A stretch of 54,447 bases of DNA from a virus, in IMG/VR virus record IMGVR_UViG_3300006735_000044, positions 1 to 54,447 of that record; one strand, 5' to 3'. The notes under the pieces are model-generated. The model did not search any database. It was not told the origin of the DNA and saw nothing but the letters and a program-made list of their open reading frames with translations. This document shows positions 1-10,986 of this stretch, piece after piece (position 1 is the stretch's first letter; every line of letters starts with the position of its first letter). Made by a program: the position numbers and the translations under genes.

Positions 1-1
1 A

Positions 2-133
2 ACAACTTTTAGTGTTAGTCCTTTAGAGGCTTATCATACTCCCGCAACTTTAGTATCGCAGATGTTAGAGATACATGGTGAAGTTAAAAGAATAGAATCA
101 GAAGAATTTAATAAAGCAAAGAAAGGAAGGTGA
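2..133 (+). CDS. C-terminal end of a tail assembly chaperone-like protein (partial)
   Basis: An open frame enters from the left edge and stops at 131-133, giving the last 43 residues of a protein. Its tail is charged and helical (ending EEFNKAKKGR) and it overlaps the ribosome binding site of the tape measure gene. In tailed viruses the gene just before the tape measure usually encodes the tail assembly chaperone that coats it; the position and composition fit that role. The function is inferred from position; the rest of the gene lies outside the window. Confidence 0.55.
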   Translation, partial: TTFSVSPLEAYHTPATLVSQMLEIHGEVKRIESEEFNKAKKGR

Positions 134-138
134 TTTTT

Positions 139-2439
139 ATGGGTATGACAGATGAGATTACTGAATTAGAAAATTCCTTGAAAGGGATGGATAAGTTATT
201 AGTTCAATCTAGTAAAGATGCTATGGTGTTAAAATCATCATTAAAGGGTATAAACACGTTAGTTAGTGGTAAGAATTATGAGATTATTAGTAGATTCTTG
301 TCAGGAACAGGTGCTTGGAAAGTATTGAATAAAGCAAAAGCAACTGTTCTAACGATGATACAATTAGTTTCTATACAAGAAAGAGCAGCATTACAAGACA
401 ATCTTAGAATGAAAGAAATGGCTAAGATAATCAAAGAAAGAAAAGAACTTCTTAAATTAGAAGCCCAATTTAAAAAAGCCTCTGTAAACATGGATAAAGA
501 GGCAATTGAAAAATTAAAAGAAAAATCAAATGTATTTGCTGCTATCTCTTTAGAGGTTGGGGATGAAAAGGCAATTGCTCAGATATTAAAAAGAATTGGT
601 AAAAGTAAAGGATTATTAGATAAGATATTAGGTAAAGGTAAAGTATCGGGTAAAACCATTGTAGAAGACCCAACAAGTAAAAGCATATTAGAATCAACTT
701 TCCTACAAACTGCGGCACTTACTGCGGGTTTTATGTTAAATCAAAAATTCTTGAAGCAAATGGCTACCTCGTCTACTGAAGTATCCAAGTTTGCAAGTGA
801 ACAAAATGCTAAAATTGCAGAATTAACTAAGGTATTTGGTACGGAAAATAAAGCGTTAAAAGAAGATTTTACCAAAAAAGCAGAATATGAATCTAAACTA
901 TTAGAATATCTAAGTAAAGAAACGGGATATAATCTAACTGATAAAAATATGGTAGGGGGAGGTGCAGGTGAAAAAAGTATTGCGGCAATTCAAGTTACGA
1001 CAGAACAAGCAAAACAAATGCTTGAAGATAATGCAAGATTGTTTGCTAATATATCACTTAATCCGGAAAAATTATTATCTAAAGGGATGGATTATCTTAA
1101 AGAAGTAACAGATTTAGAAGAAGAAAGTTATAAAAATAGAATAGAGGCAATAAAAAAGAATAAAAAAACATTTTCAGCCGCTAATGATTATGTTGATTCA
1201 TTACTAGATAATATAGACCCTACGACAAAAAAGTTTATTTCAGATAAAGAAAGATACAAGAAATTAGCAGATATTGCACCAAGAGAAGGTAGAAGAAATT
1301 ATGAAACGGGTAGATTTCAAAAAGGGGCAGGTAGATTTAGAAAAATAAATCCCGAATTTAAAAAATTAGTAGATGATGCAAAAGCATTACAAGCAACATT
1401 TGATTCTGAAAAATCTAAAAGAAGGGATAAAAGAATATCGGGAATGAAAAGAGCATTTGGTTTTGGTAAAACTGATGAGGAAAAAGAAACAGAGGCTCAA
1501 AAATTTGCTAATAGACGTAAAACATTTAAGAAATTATATCAAAGACCTATACTTAGAATTAGAGAAAGTATTCAAGAAAATGGTGGTGTATTTAGTGCTG
1601 TAAAAGAATGGGCTTTAGATGGTGGTGCTAAATTAGTTGAGTTTACAGGTAAATTATTGATGTTTGCTAAGAAAGCATTTGTAACAATTGGGTTAGCGTT
1701 GTTAACTTTATTCTTATTATATAGAGCATTTAAGAGTGCAGGTGTTAGAGAAAAATTAGGTGAGATTTGGGAACAAACTAAATCCCTATTTACAATGATG
1801 GTATTGCCTTTCTTAGAACTAGTAGCAAGTGGTATAGGAGATATTGTTACAGGATTTCAAGAAGGTAAATTCTTTTTAGTAATAGAAGGGCTATTGAAGA
1901 TTTTAGGTGGTATAGTTATGGCTTCTTTAGCACTATTATCTTTAGCACTTATAGTAGTATTAAAATTAATACACGCAGGTATTATGGGAATTGCGGCTTG
2001 GGTTAAAAAATCTTCAGGTGATACTAAAATGTTAGTTGCAAAGGTTATGTATATTATCGCAGGTATAGCAGTTTTAGCCGCATTTTTCTTTGGTTTACCT
2101 GCGTTAATAGTTGCAGGGATAGCATTAGCAATTGCATATGCGTTTGAAAAATTCTCTTTCTTTGCTGATGGTGGAGTAACAACAGGTGGTTTATCCGTAG
2201 TAGGAGAAAAAGGCCCTGAATTAGTTAAATTACCAACAGGCTCAAGAGTTTATTCTAATGCAGATTCAGGTAAAATGGTAGCGGCTAATGCGGCTAGTTC
2301 AGGAGGCAATACAATTAATGTTCATGTCAATGGTAGAGTTGGTGCTTCTGATACAGAGATACGAGATATAGCAAATAAGGTTGCTAAAGAAATTAATATT
2401 AGAATGAATCAAACAAGTTCAACGGTGAGTATGGTATGA
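139..2439 (+). CDS. Tail tape measure protein
   Basis: Probable tape measure protein that sets tail length and may help deliver DNA through the host envelope. It is about 766 residues: a long helical, lysine- and glutamate-rich N-terminal two thirds, then hydrophobic segments near residues 515-535, 575-620 and 640-680, then the loop FADGGVTTGGLSVVGEKGPE, which is typical of the C-terminal part of many tape measure proteins. An in-frame GTG lies at 130, but the ATG at 139 sits about six bases after GGAAGGTGAT and is preferred. The stop overlaps the next start (ATGA). The membrane segments are usual for this family. The exact identity rests on the motif and position, not on a full alignment. 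Confidence 0.85.
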   Translation: MGMTDEITELENSLKGMDKLLVQSSKDAMVLKSSLKGINTLVSGKNYEIISRFLSGTGAWKVLNKAKATVLTMIQLVSIQERAALQDNLRMKEMAKIIKERKELLKLEAQFKKASVNMDKEAIEKLKEKSNVFAAISLEVGDEKAIAQILKRIGKSKGLLDKILGKGKVSGKTIVEDPTSKSILESTFLQTAALTAGFMLNQKFLKQMATSSTEVSKFASEQNAKIAELTKVFGTENKALKEDFTKKAEYESKLLEYLSKETGYNLTDKNMVGGGAGEKSIAAIQVTTEQAKQMLEDNARLFANISLNPEKLLSKGMDYLKEVTDLEEESYKNRIEAIKKNKKTFSAANDYVDSLLDNIDPTTKKFISDKERYKKLADIAPREGRRNYETGRFQKGAGRFRKINPEFKKLVDDAKALQATFDSEKSKRRDKRISGMKRAFGFGKTDEEKETEAQKFANRRKTFKKLYQRPILRIRESIQENGGVFSAVKEWALDGGAKLVEFTGKLLMFAKKAFVTIGLALLTLFLLYRAFKSAGVREKLGEIWEQTKSLFTMMVLPFLELVASGIGDIVTGFQEGKFFLVIEGLLKILGGIVMASLALLSLALIVVLKLIHAGIMGIAAWVKKSSGDTKMLVAKVMYIIAGIAVLAAFFFGLPALIVAGIALAIAYAFEKFSFFADGGVTTGGLSVVGEKGPELVKLPTGSRVYSNADSGKMVAANAASSGGNTINVHVNGRVGASDTEIRDIANKVAKEINIRMNQTSSTVSMV

Positions 2440-3155
2440 CAGAATTAACAGTATTTTTAGAATTAGCAAGACGTTCTGATGTTAGTGGAACGAATAGCCA
2501 CGTTAATAGAATACCACTATATGTAACAGAATTATCATTTAATACAAATAAAACTGTGCCTAATATTGGTATTCCCTTTTCAGGAGCAATAAGAGGTGAA
2601 TCTACAAATCTAGCATTTGATATGGGACTCGCACAAAAAACTGTAAGTATAACAGGTGTATTATTAGAACAAGAAATTGTGAAGAATAATAAAGAAGGAG
2701 ATAATAAAACAGTCACATTTACTCCCTACGAATTAGCACAATTAATTCATTCTTATACTGACTCAAGTAGTTTTCAAGATGACCAAAATGTAAACAAATT
2801 ATTAGTATTTTATCCTAGTAAAGTAGATAATAGTTTTAATCAAAGATTAGTAGATAAGGCAGGTAATTCTATTAGTGCCGCACAAATGGCAGCATTGGAT
2901 ATTGGTGATGCACCGTTAATACCATGGAATTGGAAAAATAGAGCATATGATAATACATTTACTGCGGGAAGTGGTAATACAATTGATTCGCCTTCTACTA
3001 CTTTTGATATAGTAAACAAGACTAGTAATCATATTGGTCTTGGTGGATTTATACGTTCATTCAGTACTACCTTTTCAGGAGCAGAATATCCTAGTGTATC
3101 TTTTACTATGGAGTTTGAAGAAGCAACGGTTATTGCGGATAATTTCTTTGATTGA
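2436..3155 (+). CDS. Tail structural protein, distal-tail candidate
   Basis: A 239-residue protein starting in an ATGA overlap with the tape measure stop. It is beta-rich, with many short T/S/N-rich strands, few charged helices, no signal peptide and no membrane segment. In siphovirus-type gene order the gene after the tape measure usually encodes the distal tail protein, or another ring at the tail tip, and size and position fit. I do not recognise a specific domain, so this is a positional call. It could also be a baseplate wedge or a minor tail protein. Confidence 0.55.
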   Translation: MTELTVFLELARRSDVSGTNSHVNRIPLYVTELSFNTNKTVPNIGIPFSGAIRGESTNLAFDMGLAQKTVSITGVLLEQEIVKNNKEGDNKTVTFTPYELAQLIHSYTDSSSFQDDQNVNKLLVFYPSKVDNSFNQRLVDKAGNSISAAQMAALDIGDAPLIPWNWKNRAYDNTFTAGSGNTIDSPSTTFDIVNKTSNHIGLGGFIRSFSTTFSGAEYPSVSFTMEFEEATVIADNFFD

Positions 3156-4228
3156 TTGGGGGTGTAAAAATAGCAAACGTATATGTTGGAGACTCAAGAA
3201 AATTAGTTTTTCCTGTTATGTGTGATGGATATTTAAAAATAGAATATGATGATACTAACACAAATGCATCTAAAGGCAATCTTTGGAATCATAATGGTAG
3301 TTTTGTTTTTGAAACTATTATCACACCTTATGACGTTAATGGATTTGGTCACGCAACAGATAGTACAAAAGATACATTAGACTCAACTAAAACTCCACCA
3401 TGCCCTGCTACTAGTGATTCACTTGCCAACTTTGAGAGTGGTGCATACTTTGGTACTTCTCGATTTTCACATAAAATGATGTTATTTTATAACGGACATT
3501 TTCAAGTGTATTTAGAAAATACAACTGCTCATAATTTTAATCAACCCGCAGAATATAAGATAGTAGTTAAATTAGCAAATACTGCATCAGGTTCTCCTGT
3601 TTATTATGACCCAATAGAAACAGGAACAGTAATAAAATCAATAAACACTCTTCATGGATACTATGACGTAAATGGATATTATGATGGGAATAATACAAGT
3701 TTAACTAAGTTACAAGGGGATACTACAAATTCTAGTGGTAATCAAATTGTTTTTCCTAATGGGGCGGCCAATGTAGCAAAATTAACAGATGGTTCAGAAC
3801 TGTTCAATAGTAATGGGGTTAGTTTAGGTGTAGTTACAGAAAAGAATAATACAACTACTGTTTCAGTTGCAGATGCTTCTAATCATACAGCAGCAATATA
3901 TGTTTCTCAACCTAAAGAAGCATTCTATGTAGAACAGTTATACAAAATATCTTGTGTATTTAACAAAGGTGGTAGTGTAGATATATATCTAAATAATTCT
4001 TTAATTAAATCTGAAAAGTTTTCTAGTGAACCTACATTTGCATTCAAAGCCGATGATGTTTTTATAGGGCAAAAGGGTGATGAAGCATCAGGTGCAAGAG
4101 AACATTTTCAATTCATGGGGGAGTTATATGAAGTATCTTTATCTAAAGGTAGTCAACCTTCCCAGTCATTAAATACATTATCTCCTAGTTATAGCAATAT
4201 ACTATTCTATTATACATTTGGTGAGTAA
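3152..4228 (+). CDS. LamG/concanavalin-like lectin domain tail protein
   Basis: A 358-residue protein whose C-terminal half looks like a laminin-G/concanavalin-type jelly roll: a strand pair around VDIYLNNSLIKSEKF, then VFIGQKG, and then FMGELYEVSLSKG, the usual closing strands of a LamG_3 domain. Such domains on virus tails bind surface glycans, so a role in host attachment or tail-tip decoration is likely. No ATG starts this frame. The options are a TTG at 3152, overlapping the previous stop, or an ATA at 3170 about six bases after GGGGGTG. The stop directly abuts the ATG of the next gene. Confidence 0.65.
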   Translation: MIGGVKIANVYVGDSRKLVFPVMCDGYLKIEYDDTNTNASKGNLWNHNGSFVFETIITPYDVNGFGHATDSTKDTLDSTKTPPCPATSDSLANFESGAYFGTSRFSHKMMLFYNGHFQVYLENTTAHNFNQPAEYKIVVKLANTASGSPVYYDPIETGTVIKSINTLHGYYDVNGYYDGNNTSLTKLQGDTTNSSGNQIVFPNGAANVAKLTDGSELFNSNGVSLGVVTEKNNTTTVSVADASNHTAAIYVSQPKEAFYVEQLYKISCVFNKGGSVDIYLNNSLIKSEKFSSEPTFAFKADDVFIGQKGDEASGAREHFQFMGELYEVSLSKGSQPSQSLNTLSPSYSNILFYYTFGE

Positions 4229-7200
4229 ATGGCTAGAGAGAGAATGATATTTCCATTGAATGCAGGAGTGGTGGAGTCTACTTTTGAAGGATTATTAAGT
4301 GGTATTAGTGGTCAATATTATACTGTTAGGGGTAGTAATTCTGATATTAGAGGTAATGCATACAAAGATGTTTCAGTTAATCCTGTATTATTAGCATTAG
4401 GATTACAAGAAGAAACCGCTTATCCTAACACAACTCCGCCTGTTGATAGTAATGGTGATGCTGTTCCAGTATCATCTGCAATGTTTACAGAAATAAGAAA
4501 AGGCCCACATACAGATGGAATATCAGTACAATGTGCTAGTAGTATTCAAAATAGATTATTACCAACTGCTTCCACTTCCCTATCTACTTACGCTACAAAT
4601 AAAGAAAATACTCCATCATATAAAGTTAAAATTTATGACTCTACTAAAACAAATACATCTACAAACAGAAAGGCTACTTACTCTACTGTTTCAGATTGCC
4701 CTGACAGTAATATTGGATTAGATATAGAGAATAGAGACTACTTTATTTTATTAAATCCTGAAATATATGACCATACTACAAGAGAAGATACAGTAAGACC
4801 ACACTTTGCTAGAATAACTAGAATTACTACTTTTGATGAGTTTGGTGATGGGGTTGAGTTTGAGCCTAAATATACAGGAGAAATTGCTAAAGGGACTAAG
4901 TTTGAAATATACAAAGGGCCACATAAAACTACTGATAGTGATGTAGTAGCAGTTAGTTACGGTCTTAGAGGCGATACTGATGCTTCAACTAATAAATATG
5001 ATAAGATAAGTATAGTTAATACTCCTACATTTTATTTTTACAATGATAGGTTAGAAGTAAAGAATCAACTAGATTATAATGAAAAATATACTTTAACTTC
5101 TGTTAGATATTGGGGTACAGGGACAAATTATCAATTTAATATAGATGCAGTTGTAGCGACAGGTGATACTAAAATTTCACAGTATGAGGAAGGTAATCTA
5201 AGTAACAGATTTTTAAAAGCCCCTAGTGCAGAATTAACCAAATTAGTTGTTGGGACTTCTTTATTCCGAGTATCTGATGGTAAGTATTTAGGTAATATAA
5301 ATAGTACTCAAAATGCGATATATACAAAGATAGTATTAGATTACGCTAGAATTGATTTACCTGCTACAACTACTGCTTTTGCTGTCACAACAGGCACAAC
5401 TATACAGAATGTGGTGTTTAAAACAGAAAGAAAATATGGAAATACTATACAGAATTTAGGTAGAAGTAAATTAGATGCTGTATTAGTTGATAATAATATG
5501 GTTACAGATGACGCTGATAGTAATATAGACCCTATATTTTGGCATAAAACATTTCCTAAAATGAAAAGACATACTGAAGATAGTAGTAGTGTAAATACTA
5601 ATACTATTGATGGTAAAATGAATGGTCCTGCTAAATATATAACATGGGAAAGTGCTGAACTTAAAAACGATAAATTACCTGTTGTAATGGATACCGTAGT
5701 TAATAGTCCTAGAAATAAACTATCTAAATTAGCAAGAGTTAAGGGATTAGATAATGCAGGTATTCAACATCTTAAATATAAAGAAGAAGATAAGTTAGTA
5801 GTTAGAAATGGTATCTATTCTAATAATCTAGATATGCAATTATTATTTCATAAAGTAACTACTAATTCTACTCAATTAGAGTTCAATAATAAATCTAATG
5901 ATAATGCTGATACAGGCTGGAAATATGATTACTCTGCTATATTAGGAGCAGATTCAATTATTTTAATAGGTGATTATTATTATAGAGTAAATGCAATAGA
6001 TGCTAAGGCCGATGGGGTTAATCAAAAGTTTAGTGTTTCGCATAAGCGGTTAAAAACTGCATCAACATGGACTCAAGACTCTACTCCTCCAACTGTAAGT
6101 TCTGCTGATATTTATGCTTCTGTATATTCTAACTCTAAATTAATTACAGGGTTTTCAGCAGATACAGAAATTATAACTAGCCAAAATAATAGAATCACAA
6201 TGGATAACCATACTGTTTCAAAAGAATCTACTAAATTATATAATTCTAGAGTATATATTAATGGATTTAAAGGACATGATATTAAGGTAGAATATGGTGA
6301 TAGAAATTTAAAATATCTTTCATTGCAGTCGGCTACCGATAAATATTATCAGAAAACACCTAAAGATAGAGTATATTATTATGGTGGTAGTTATACTTTA
6401 CATGAAGAAGTATTTACAGGAAAAATAGAAGATATAACTTCATCCATGGAAAATGGTATGTTGTATTATGATATAGTAGGAAGAGACAATACATCAAGTT
6501 TATTGGGTAATACATTTACTAAAAATTTAAATTATTCAAATGATATAGTTAAATCTACTTTGAATCCAAGTTTAGTTTTAACTGAAGTTTCAGGTGGTTC
6601 TACTGATATAGATACTGATATAACTAGTACTACTGTTGGTGTTAATGGTTCGGTGTCGTTTGGTAAATATACATTATTATTCGATTCTAATAAACAATTG
6701 ATTGGTGAAGTTAGCAGTACAGAATTTCTAGGTGGGTTTAATAGAACATCAATAACTTTGTTAGATAAAGCATATATTGGTATAGAAAGTGGAAATAAAT
6801 ATTACTATTATAATCCTTTTAGTGCAGTTAACTTTATTTCTTTAAACAAAGCAATGGGTGCTAATACCCTAATGAATAAACATCCTACTGATTTAAATGG
6901 GGCTAGCGATGTAGGTATTACTTTTGAAAAAGGTCTATCTTTTGATAGTACACTTGCGACTACAAATTTAAACTTGTCATCTAATGTAGGTGATAAATCA
7001 CAACTAGGATATGATGTTAATTCTGTTAAATCTATTAGTGATTTTGATTCTGAATTTTTATTAAAATTAGCAAATGAACAAGATGATTATATAACACATA
7101 TCACTAAATCTATTCAGTCCTCTAATTATCTATCAGTAGTAAATGTGGTAGAATCAGAAACTAATAATACTGTAATAGAAGTTTCTTCACAATTCCCTAT

Positions 7201-10200
7201 GGCTCTAGGATTAATAGACGATAATAAGGATGATACTAGATTAAAAACAGGGAATGATGCTCCGACAGATGCTAATACCCATTTTAAGAATGCTAGTATG
7301 TATTTAGTTAACACTAATATACCTAAAGGGGGTTATTTGCATAGGTTAAATAATACTTTTAATAATTTTTATACTTCTAAAGATATTTTTAGATACATGG
7401 ATTTACAAAAATTTGATGCAGGTACTATTCGTAAAATAGGTGAACACCCTAGTTTCCAAGATGTAGATAGTATCTATTTAAATGGAAAACTTCCTAGTAA
7501 GATAAGTGGCTACACTTTATCACATAATATAACTTTAGAAGGAGTAGATAAAGATGCAGTTATATCTAGTAATAATAACTTAATTCAGTTATTTACTGAA
7601 ACAGGGACTACTAATAGCATATATACGTCAAATGCATTAAACGCATACAATACTAATAATCTTGGGTTATTTCCGGCAAGAGATGGATATTGGGAAGAAA
7701 ACGCTTTAAGTTCCGCTACTGTTGCAGAAATAACAAATTTAACTACTGAAGGTCAGAAATTTATTCAAAGAGATTATAGAACTAGAACATATGAATTGTT
7801 TGCACTAGGAGATTTATTTCCAGATTCTTATTTAAGATATAATCATATATCCCATAATTCTATCAATTCTCCCATTAAAGAATATGGTCTATTATTAGAA
7901 GGAGAAGGGACTAAAGGAACTCAAGTAGAACATAGTGGCTATACAGGTAAAACATCATCTCAAGAAATGCAAGATAAAGATTATGACATGACTACTATTA
8001 TAGATTCTAACATAACTAATACTAAAGATTTAATGCGTTGGGGAGTAATTAGATTGACAGAAGCAACATTTGATTGGCACTTTAATCCAGTGGACTCGGA
8101 TGCATTGAAAGATAGAAGTGAAATACCTAGAGTACCTATTTTAGAATTACGAAGATTTACAAATAAAGAGCCTACTGTTTCTTGGTCTAACGGTGTGAAT
8201 GCTCCTGATTTTGATTTATTATTAGCATCAGATGATTATTTATACAGTCTTGGTGATACAGATACTTATGGTAGTGCTAATAGTGGAATTAATTTTACAT
8301 TAGTACATTTTGTTTCTCCTAATCTAGCATTAACTATTGATGATAAATTATATTTTTCTTATAATTCGTTAATGAAAACCATCACAAATAACAATGTTAC
8401 AACCATGAATAGTCAGTTTGAACCTCATAATATATTTCTTCCTGTGTTTTCAGAAACAAGAACACCTAATAATCCCGACTTAAAAGATGATGTTCATTCA
8501 GGTGTTCACTATGGTATAGTACATTCTTCAACCCCTGCTAGTTCTGTTGATGGTACAGTAACCAACAATGTTCATAGTGGGTCTATGTACCACACTTCAA
8601 AGGTATTATCAGCATTATCTGTCCCTAATCTTACAGGTACTAATGGTATTCCTAACCCTAGTCATTATTATGCTGATTTCCCATCTAAAACTATTTATGA
8701 TAATTGTATTGCTGTATTTAGAAATATAAAAAATATTACTGAAAAAGACGAATCTAATTCATATGATTTTGATTCTAGTTGCAAACTTACAATTGATAAT
8801 GATTATACTACACAAAATGTAGACGTTACATTAACTACACAAAATCAACATAATAAAAATATGCTACTAAGAAAAAATCAATATATTGGTGCAGATAATA
8901 CAACCAATACCTATCCTTATGTAGGGACTCTTGGTAGGGGGGCTGTATTTGTCGGTATGAAAAGTGAACATTACCCTTTAATAAATGGGTCTAAAAAATT
9001 AAATAATGCACCTAAATATACTAATCACTCATCAACTTCTACTATCGCTACTGATGCTAAAACTACGCATATAGAACAGTCAGGTGGTAATGAATATGGA
9101 AAAGCGTTTGCCGCACAGATGTTAATTAAACCACAATTTAATATTATTGCAGAGGATTATAGTAGTAGTCCTACTGTAATTACTAGGAGAATGGATAGTG
9201 CTTCTACACATCATTGGTTACATTACATGGTAGATTTAACAGGTCAATATATAGTTGGGCCAAATATAACTGCAAAAGGTACTCCCTCATATATTGGTAA
9301 AATAATTAGCCATACAAAAAAAGTAACTACTGTTAATTCAAGAGATGAATGGGAACATACAATTACTTTCGATAAAGATTTGAGTGCTACTGGTACATAT
9401 AGATTAATGAGAATATCAGAAACTACATTCGATGAAACACCTGACTTCTTTGAAATTAATGTAATGGATGATTCAGGACTACAACACGACAAAATATTTG
9501 CTGATTTCAGAACAGGAGATACAGAAGGAGACAGTAAATCTACAAATTCAGAGGGAGTATATTCTATGAATATGTTATTAGAATTAGATACCGCCAATAC
9601 TTACTTAGAAAGAAGAGTATTTACTAATATGGATATGTTTACTAATGGAGAAGAAATAGATACTTACATTACGGATGGAATCAATACCCAAAGAAAATCT
9701 TTATCGGTAACAAAATCAAATAATGAGTTAAAGTTTGAATATGATGGTAAGATTTCAGCAAATGGTTGCGTTTCTTTCGGTAAAGTAATCAATTTGACTC
9801 TTCCTAAGAAGTTAAACATCACTCCTAAGAATGCATTTTTAGGAACTACTGTTAGATTAGGCAGTAAAGTTGATAATGTTCTTGAAGAAATTGCTAAAGA
9901 ATCGGGTTTAGATTTAAATATTGAAGAAAGTTTGAAAGAATATACCGATTTAATTGTGAAAAGTAATTATTCTAGTGGAAATGAAGTCACTTTAAGTAGT
10001 AGTCCAGTAAATGTAGCCATCAATGATGTAATATATAACCAAGATGGCTATCTAATTGGTAAAATTACGGCTAAAAATACTACTAGTGGTGCATTTTCAG
10101 TGACCTTTGGAGGAGGAATAGTATTTACACCTTCACCCTTCGATGAACTGACTAAAAGAAATAAAAATACATTTGTCACGAATGTTAAATTTGAATCCGT

Positions 10201-10984
10201 AGATTCTTTTAGTGCAATCAACTATTTGGCTAACTTAAAAGATTTAGATTTTAAAATTAAAAATAATGCTATAATTACTAGAAATTTATCTAGTCCATAT
10301 GCTTTAAGAAAATATCATGTATCATATAGCAAAAATAATAATTTAATACGTGTACAATCTAATAAAACACTATTCGATAAAAAGACCAAAGTAATAGTTG
10401 TCGGAGATGGTGTAAAAGCAGAAATGGAATTACCAACTAATAATACTCCACAAGTATTACGTCATGTAGATGCTTCTATTAAAACTCCTGACGAAGCAAA
10501 AATAAAAGCATTAAAGTTATTAAATCATCACAATAAAGATGTAAGGAAAATAAAATTAGTTCTACAAAAGAAAGGAATAGAACTTTTAGAGGCGGGAGAT
10601 ATTATATCTTTAGATTTCCCTAATCAACAAATACCTAGAGATGATTATATGGTTTTTGATATAGAAAATGTTTTATCAGGAACAGCAGAAATTACAGTAG
10701 GTACATTTGATAAATCAATTGCAGAAAGACTATCTGAAATTAATTTAGAACAACAGAATGCTAACTTTACATTATTTACTAAAAATGTAACTGAAAATGT
10801 TGTTGGTAAGGCATTATTTGATGAAATAAAAATTAATAATAACCTTATTAAATATGAAATCAAATCAACTTCTGATAGTACTACTATGGGGGTAGATTTA
10901 ATTCTCGGATTCGGAAATACTTTAGGCTTTGGGGAAACAAGTACAACTACTAATACCACATATGAGAGTGAAAAGGATGTGTAA
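4229..10984 (+). CDS. Giant tail hub/tip protein (2,251 residues)
   Basis: A very long virion protein. Two regions look like parts of a tail hub: around residues 690-770 (GRNLKYLSL through VFTGKIEDI and YYDIVGRDN), and the last 300 residues, where AKIKALKLLNHHNKDVRKIK is followed by GIELLEAGDIISLDFP. That last pattern is like the gp27/gp44-type hub, in which a repeated-strand domain contains LxxGDxIxL. Between them lie more than a thousand residues of S/T/N/D-rich beta sequence with no domain I recognise, probably inserted receptor-binding or carbohydrate-binding modules. The start ATG directly follows the previous stop. The protein should sit at the tail tip, linking tube, tape measure and fibre. 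Confidence 0.65.
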   Translation: MARERMIFPLNAGVVESTFEGLLSGISGQYYTVRGSNSDIRGNAYKDVSVNPVLLALGLQEETAYPNTTPPVDSNGDAVPVSSAMFTEIRKGPHTDGISVQCASSIQNRLLPTASTSLSTYATNKENTPSYKVKIYDSTKTNTSTNRKATYSTVSDCPDSNIGLDIENRDYFILLNPEIYDHTTREDTVRPHFARITRITTFDEFGDGVEFEPKYTGEIAKGTKFEIYKGPHKTTDSDVVAVSYGLRGDTDASTNKYDKISIVNTPTFYFYNDRLEVKNQLDYNEKYTLTSVRYWGTGTNYQFNIDAVVATGDTKISQYEEGNLSNRFLKAPSAELTKLVVGTSLFRVSDGKYLGNINSTQNAIYTKIVLDYARIDLPATTTAFAVTTGTTIQNVVFKTERKYGNTIQNLGRSKLDAVLVDNNMVTDDADSNIDPIFWHKTFPKMKRHTEDSSSVNTNTIDGKMNGPAKYITWESAELKNDKLPVVMDTVVNSPRNKLSKLARVKGLDNAGIQHLKYKEEDKLVVRNGIYSNNLDMQLLFHKVTTNSTQLEFNNKSNDNADTGWKYDYSAILGADSIILIGDYYYRVNAIDAKADGVNQKFSVSHKRLKTASTWTQDSTPPTVSSADIYASVYSNSKLITGFSADTEIITSQNNRITMDNHTVSKESTKLYNSRVYINGFKGHDIKVEYGDRNLKYLSLQSATDKYYQKTPKDRVYYYGGSYTLHEEVFTGKIEDITSSMENGMLYYDIVGRDNTSSLLGNTFTKNLNYSNDIVKSTLNPSLVLTEVSGGSTDIDTDITSTTVGVNGSVSFGKYTLLFDSNKQLIGEVSSTEFLGGFNRTSITLLDKAYIGIESGNKYYYYNPFSAVNFISLNKAMGANTLMNKHPTDLNGASDVGITFEKGLSFDSTLATTNLNLSSNVGDKSQLGYDVNSVKSISDFDSEFLLKLANEQDDYITHITKSIQSSNYLSVVNVVESETNNTVIEVSSQFPMALGLIDDNKDDTRLKTGNDAPTDANTHFKNASMYLVNTNIPKGGYLHRLNNTFNNFYTSKDIFRYMDLQKFDAGTIRKIGEHPSFQDVDSIYLNGKLPSKISGYTLSHNITLEGVDKDAVISSNNNLIQLFTETGTTNSIYTSNALNAYNTNNLGLFPARDGYWEENALSSATVAEITNLTTEGQKFIQRDYRTRTYELFALGDLFPDSYLRYNHISHNSINSPIKEYGLLLEGEGTKGTQVEHSGYTGKTSSQEMQDKDYDMTTIIDSNITNTKDLMRWGVIRLTEATFDWHFNPVDSDALKDRSEIPRVPILELRRFTNKEPTVSWSNGVNAPDFDLLLASDDYLYSLGDTDTYGSANSGINFTLVHFVSPNLALTIDDKLYFSYNSLMKTITNNNVTTMNSQFEPHNIFLPVFSETRTPNNPDLKDDVHSGVHYGIVHSSTPASSVDGTVTNNVHSGSMYHTSKVLSALSVPNLTGTNGIPNPSHYYADFPSKTIYDNCIAVFRNIKNITEKDESNSYDFDSSCKLTIDNDYTTQNVDVTLTTQNQHNKNMLLRKNQYIGADNTTNTYPYVGTLGRGAVFVGMKSEHYPLINGSKKLNNAPKYTNHSSTSTIATDAKTTHIEQSGGNEYGKAFAAQMLIKPQFNIIAEDYSSSPTVITRRMDSASTHHWLHYMVDLTGQYIVGPNITAKGTPSYIGKIISHTKKVTTVNSRDEWEHTITFDKDLSATGTYRLMRISETTFDETPDFFEINVMDDSGLQHDKIFADFRTGDTEGDSKSTNSEGVYSMNMLLELDTANTYLERRVFTNMDMFTNGEEIDTYITDGINTQRKSLSVTKSNNELKFEYDGKISANGCVSFGKVINLTLPKKLNITPKNAFLGTTVRLGSKVDNVLEEIAKESGLDLNIEESLKEYTDLIVKSNYSSGNEVTLSSSPVNVAINDVIYNQDGYLIGKITAKNTTSGAFSVTFGGGIVFTPSPFDELTKRNKNTFVTNVKFESVDSFSAINYLANLKDLDFKIKNNAIITRNLSSPYALRKYHVSYSKNNNLIRVQSNKTLFDKKTKVIVVGDGVKAEMELPTNNTPQVLRHVDASIKTPDEAKIKALKLLNHHNKDVRKIKLVLQKKGIELLEAGDIISLDFPNQQIPRDDYMVFDIENVLSGTAEITVGTFDKSIAERLSEINLEQQNANFTLFTKNVTENVVGKALFDEIKINNNLIKYEIKSTSDSTTMGVDLILGFGNTLGFGETSTTTNTTYESEKDV

Positions 10985-10986
10985 TA

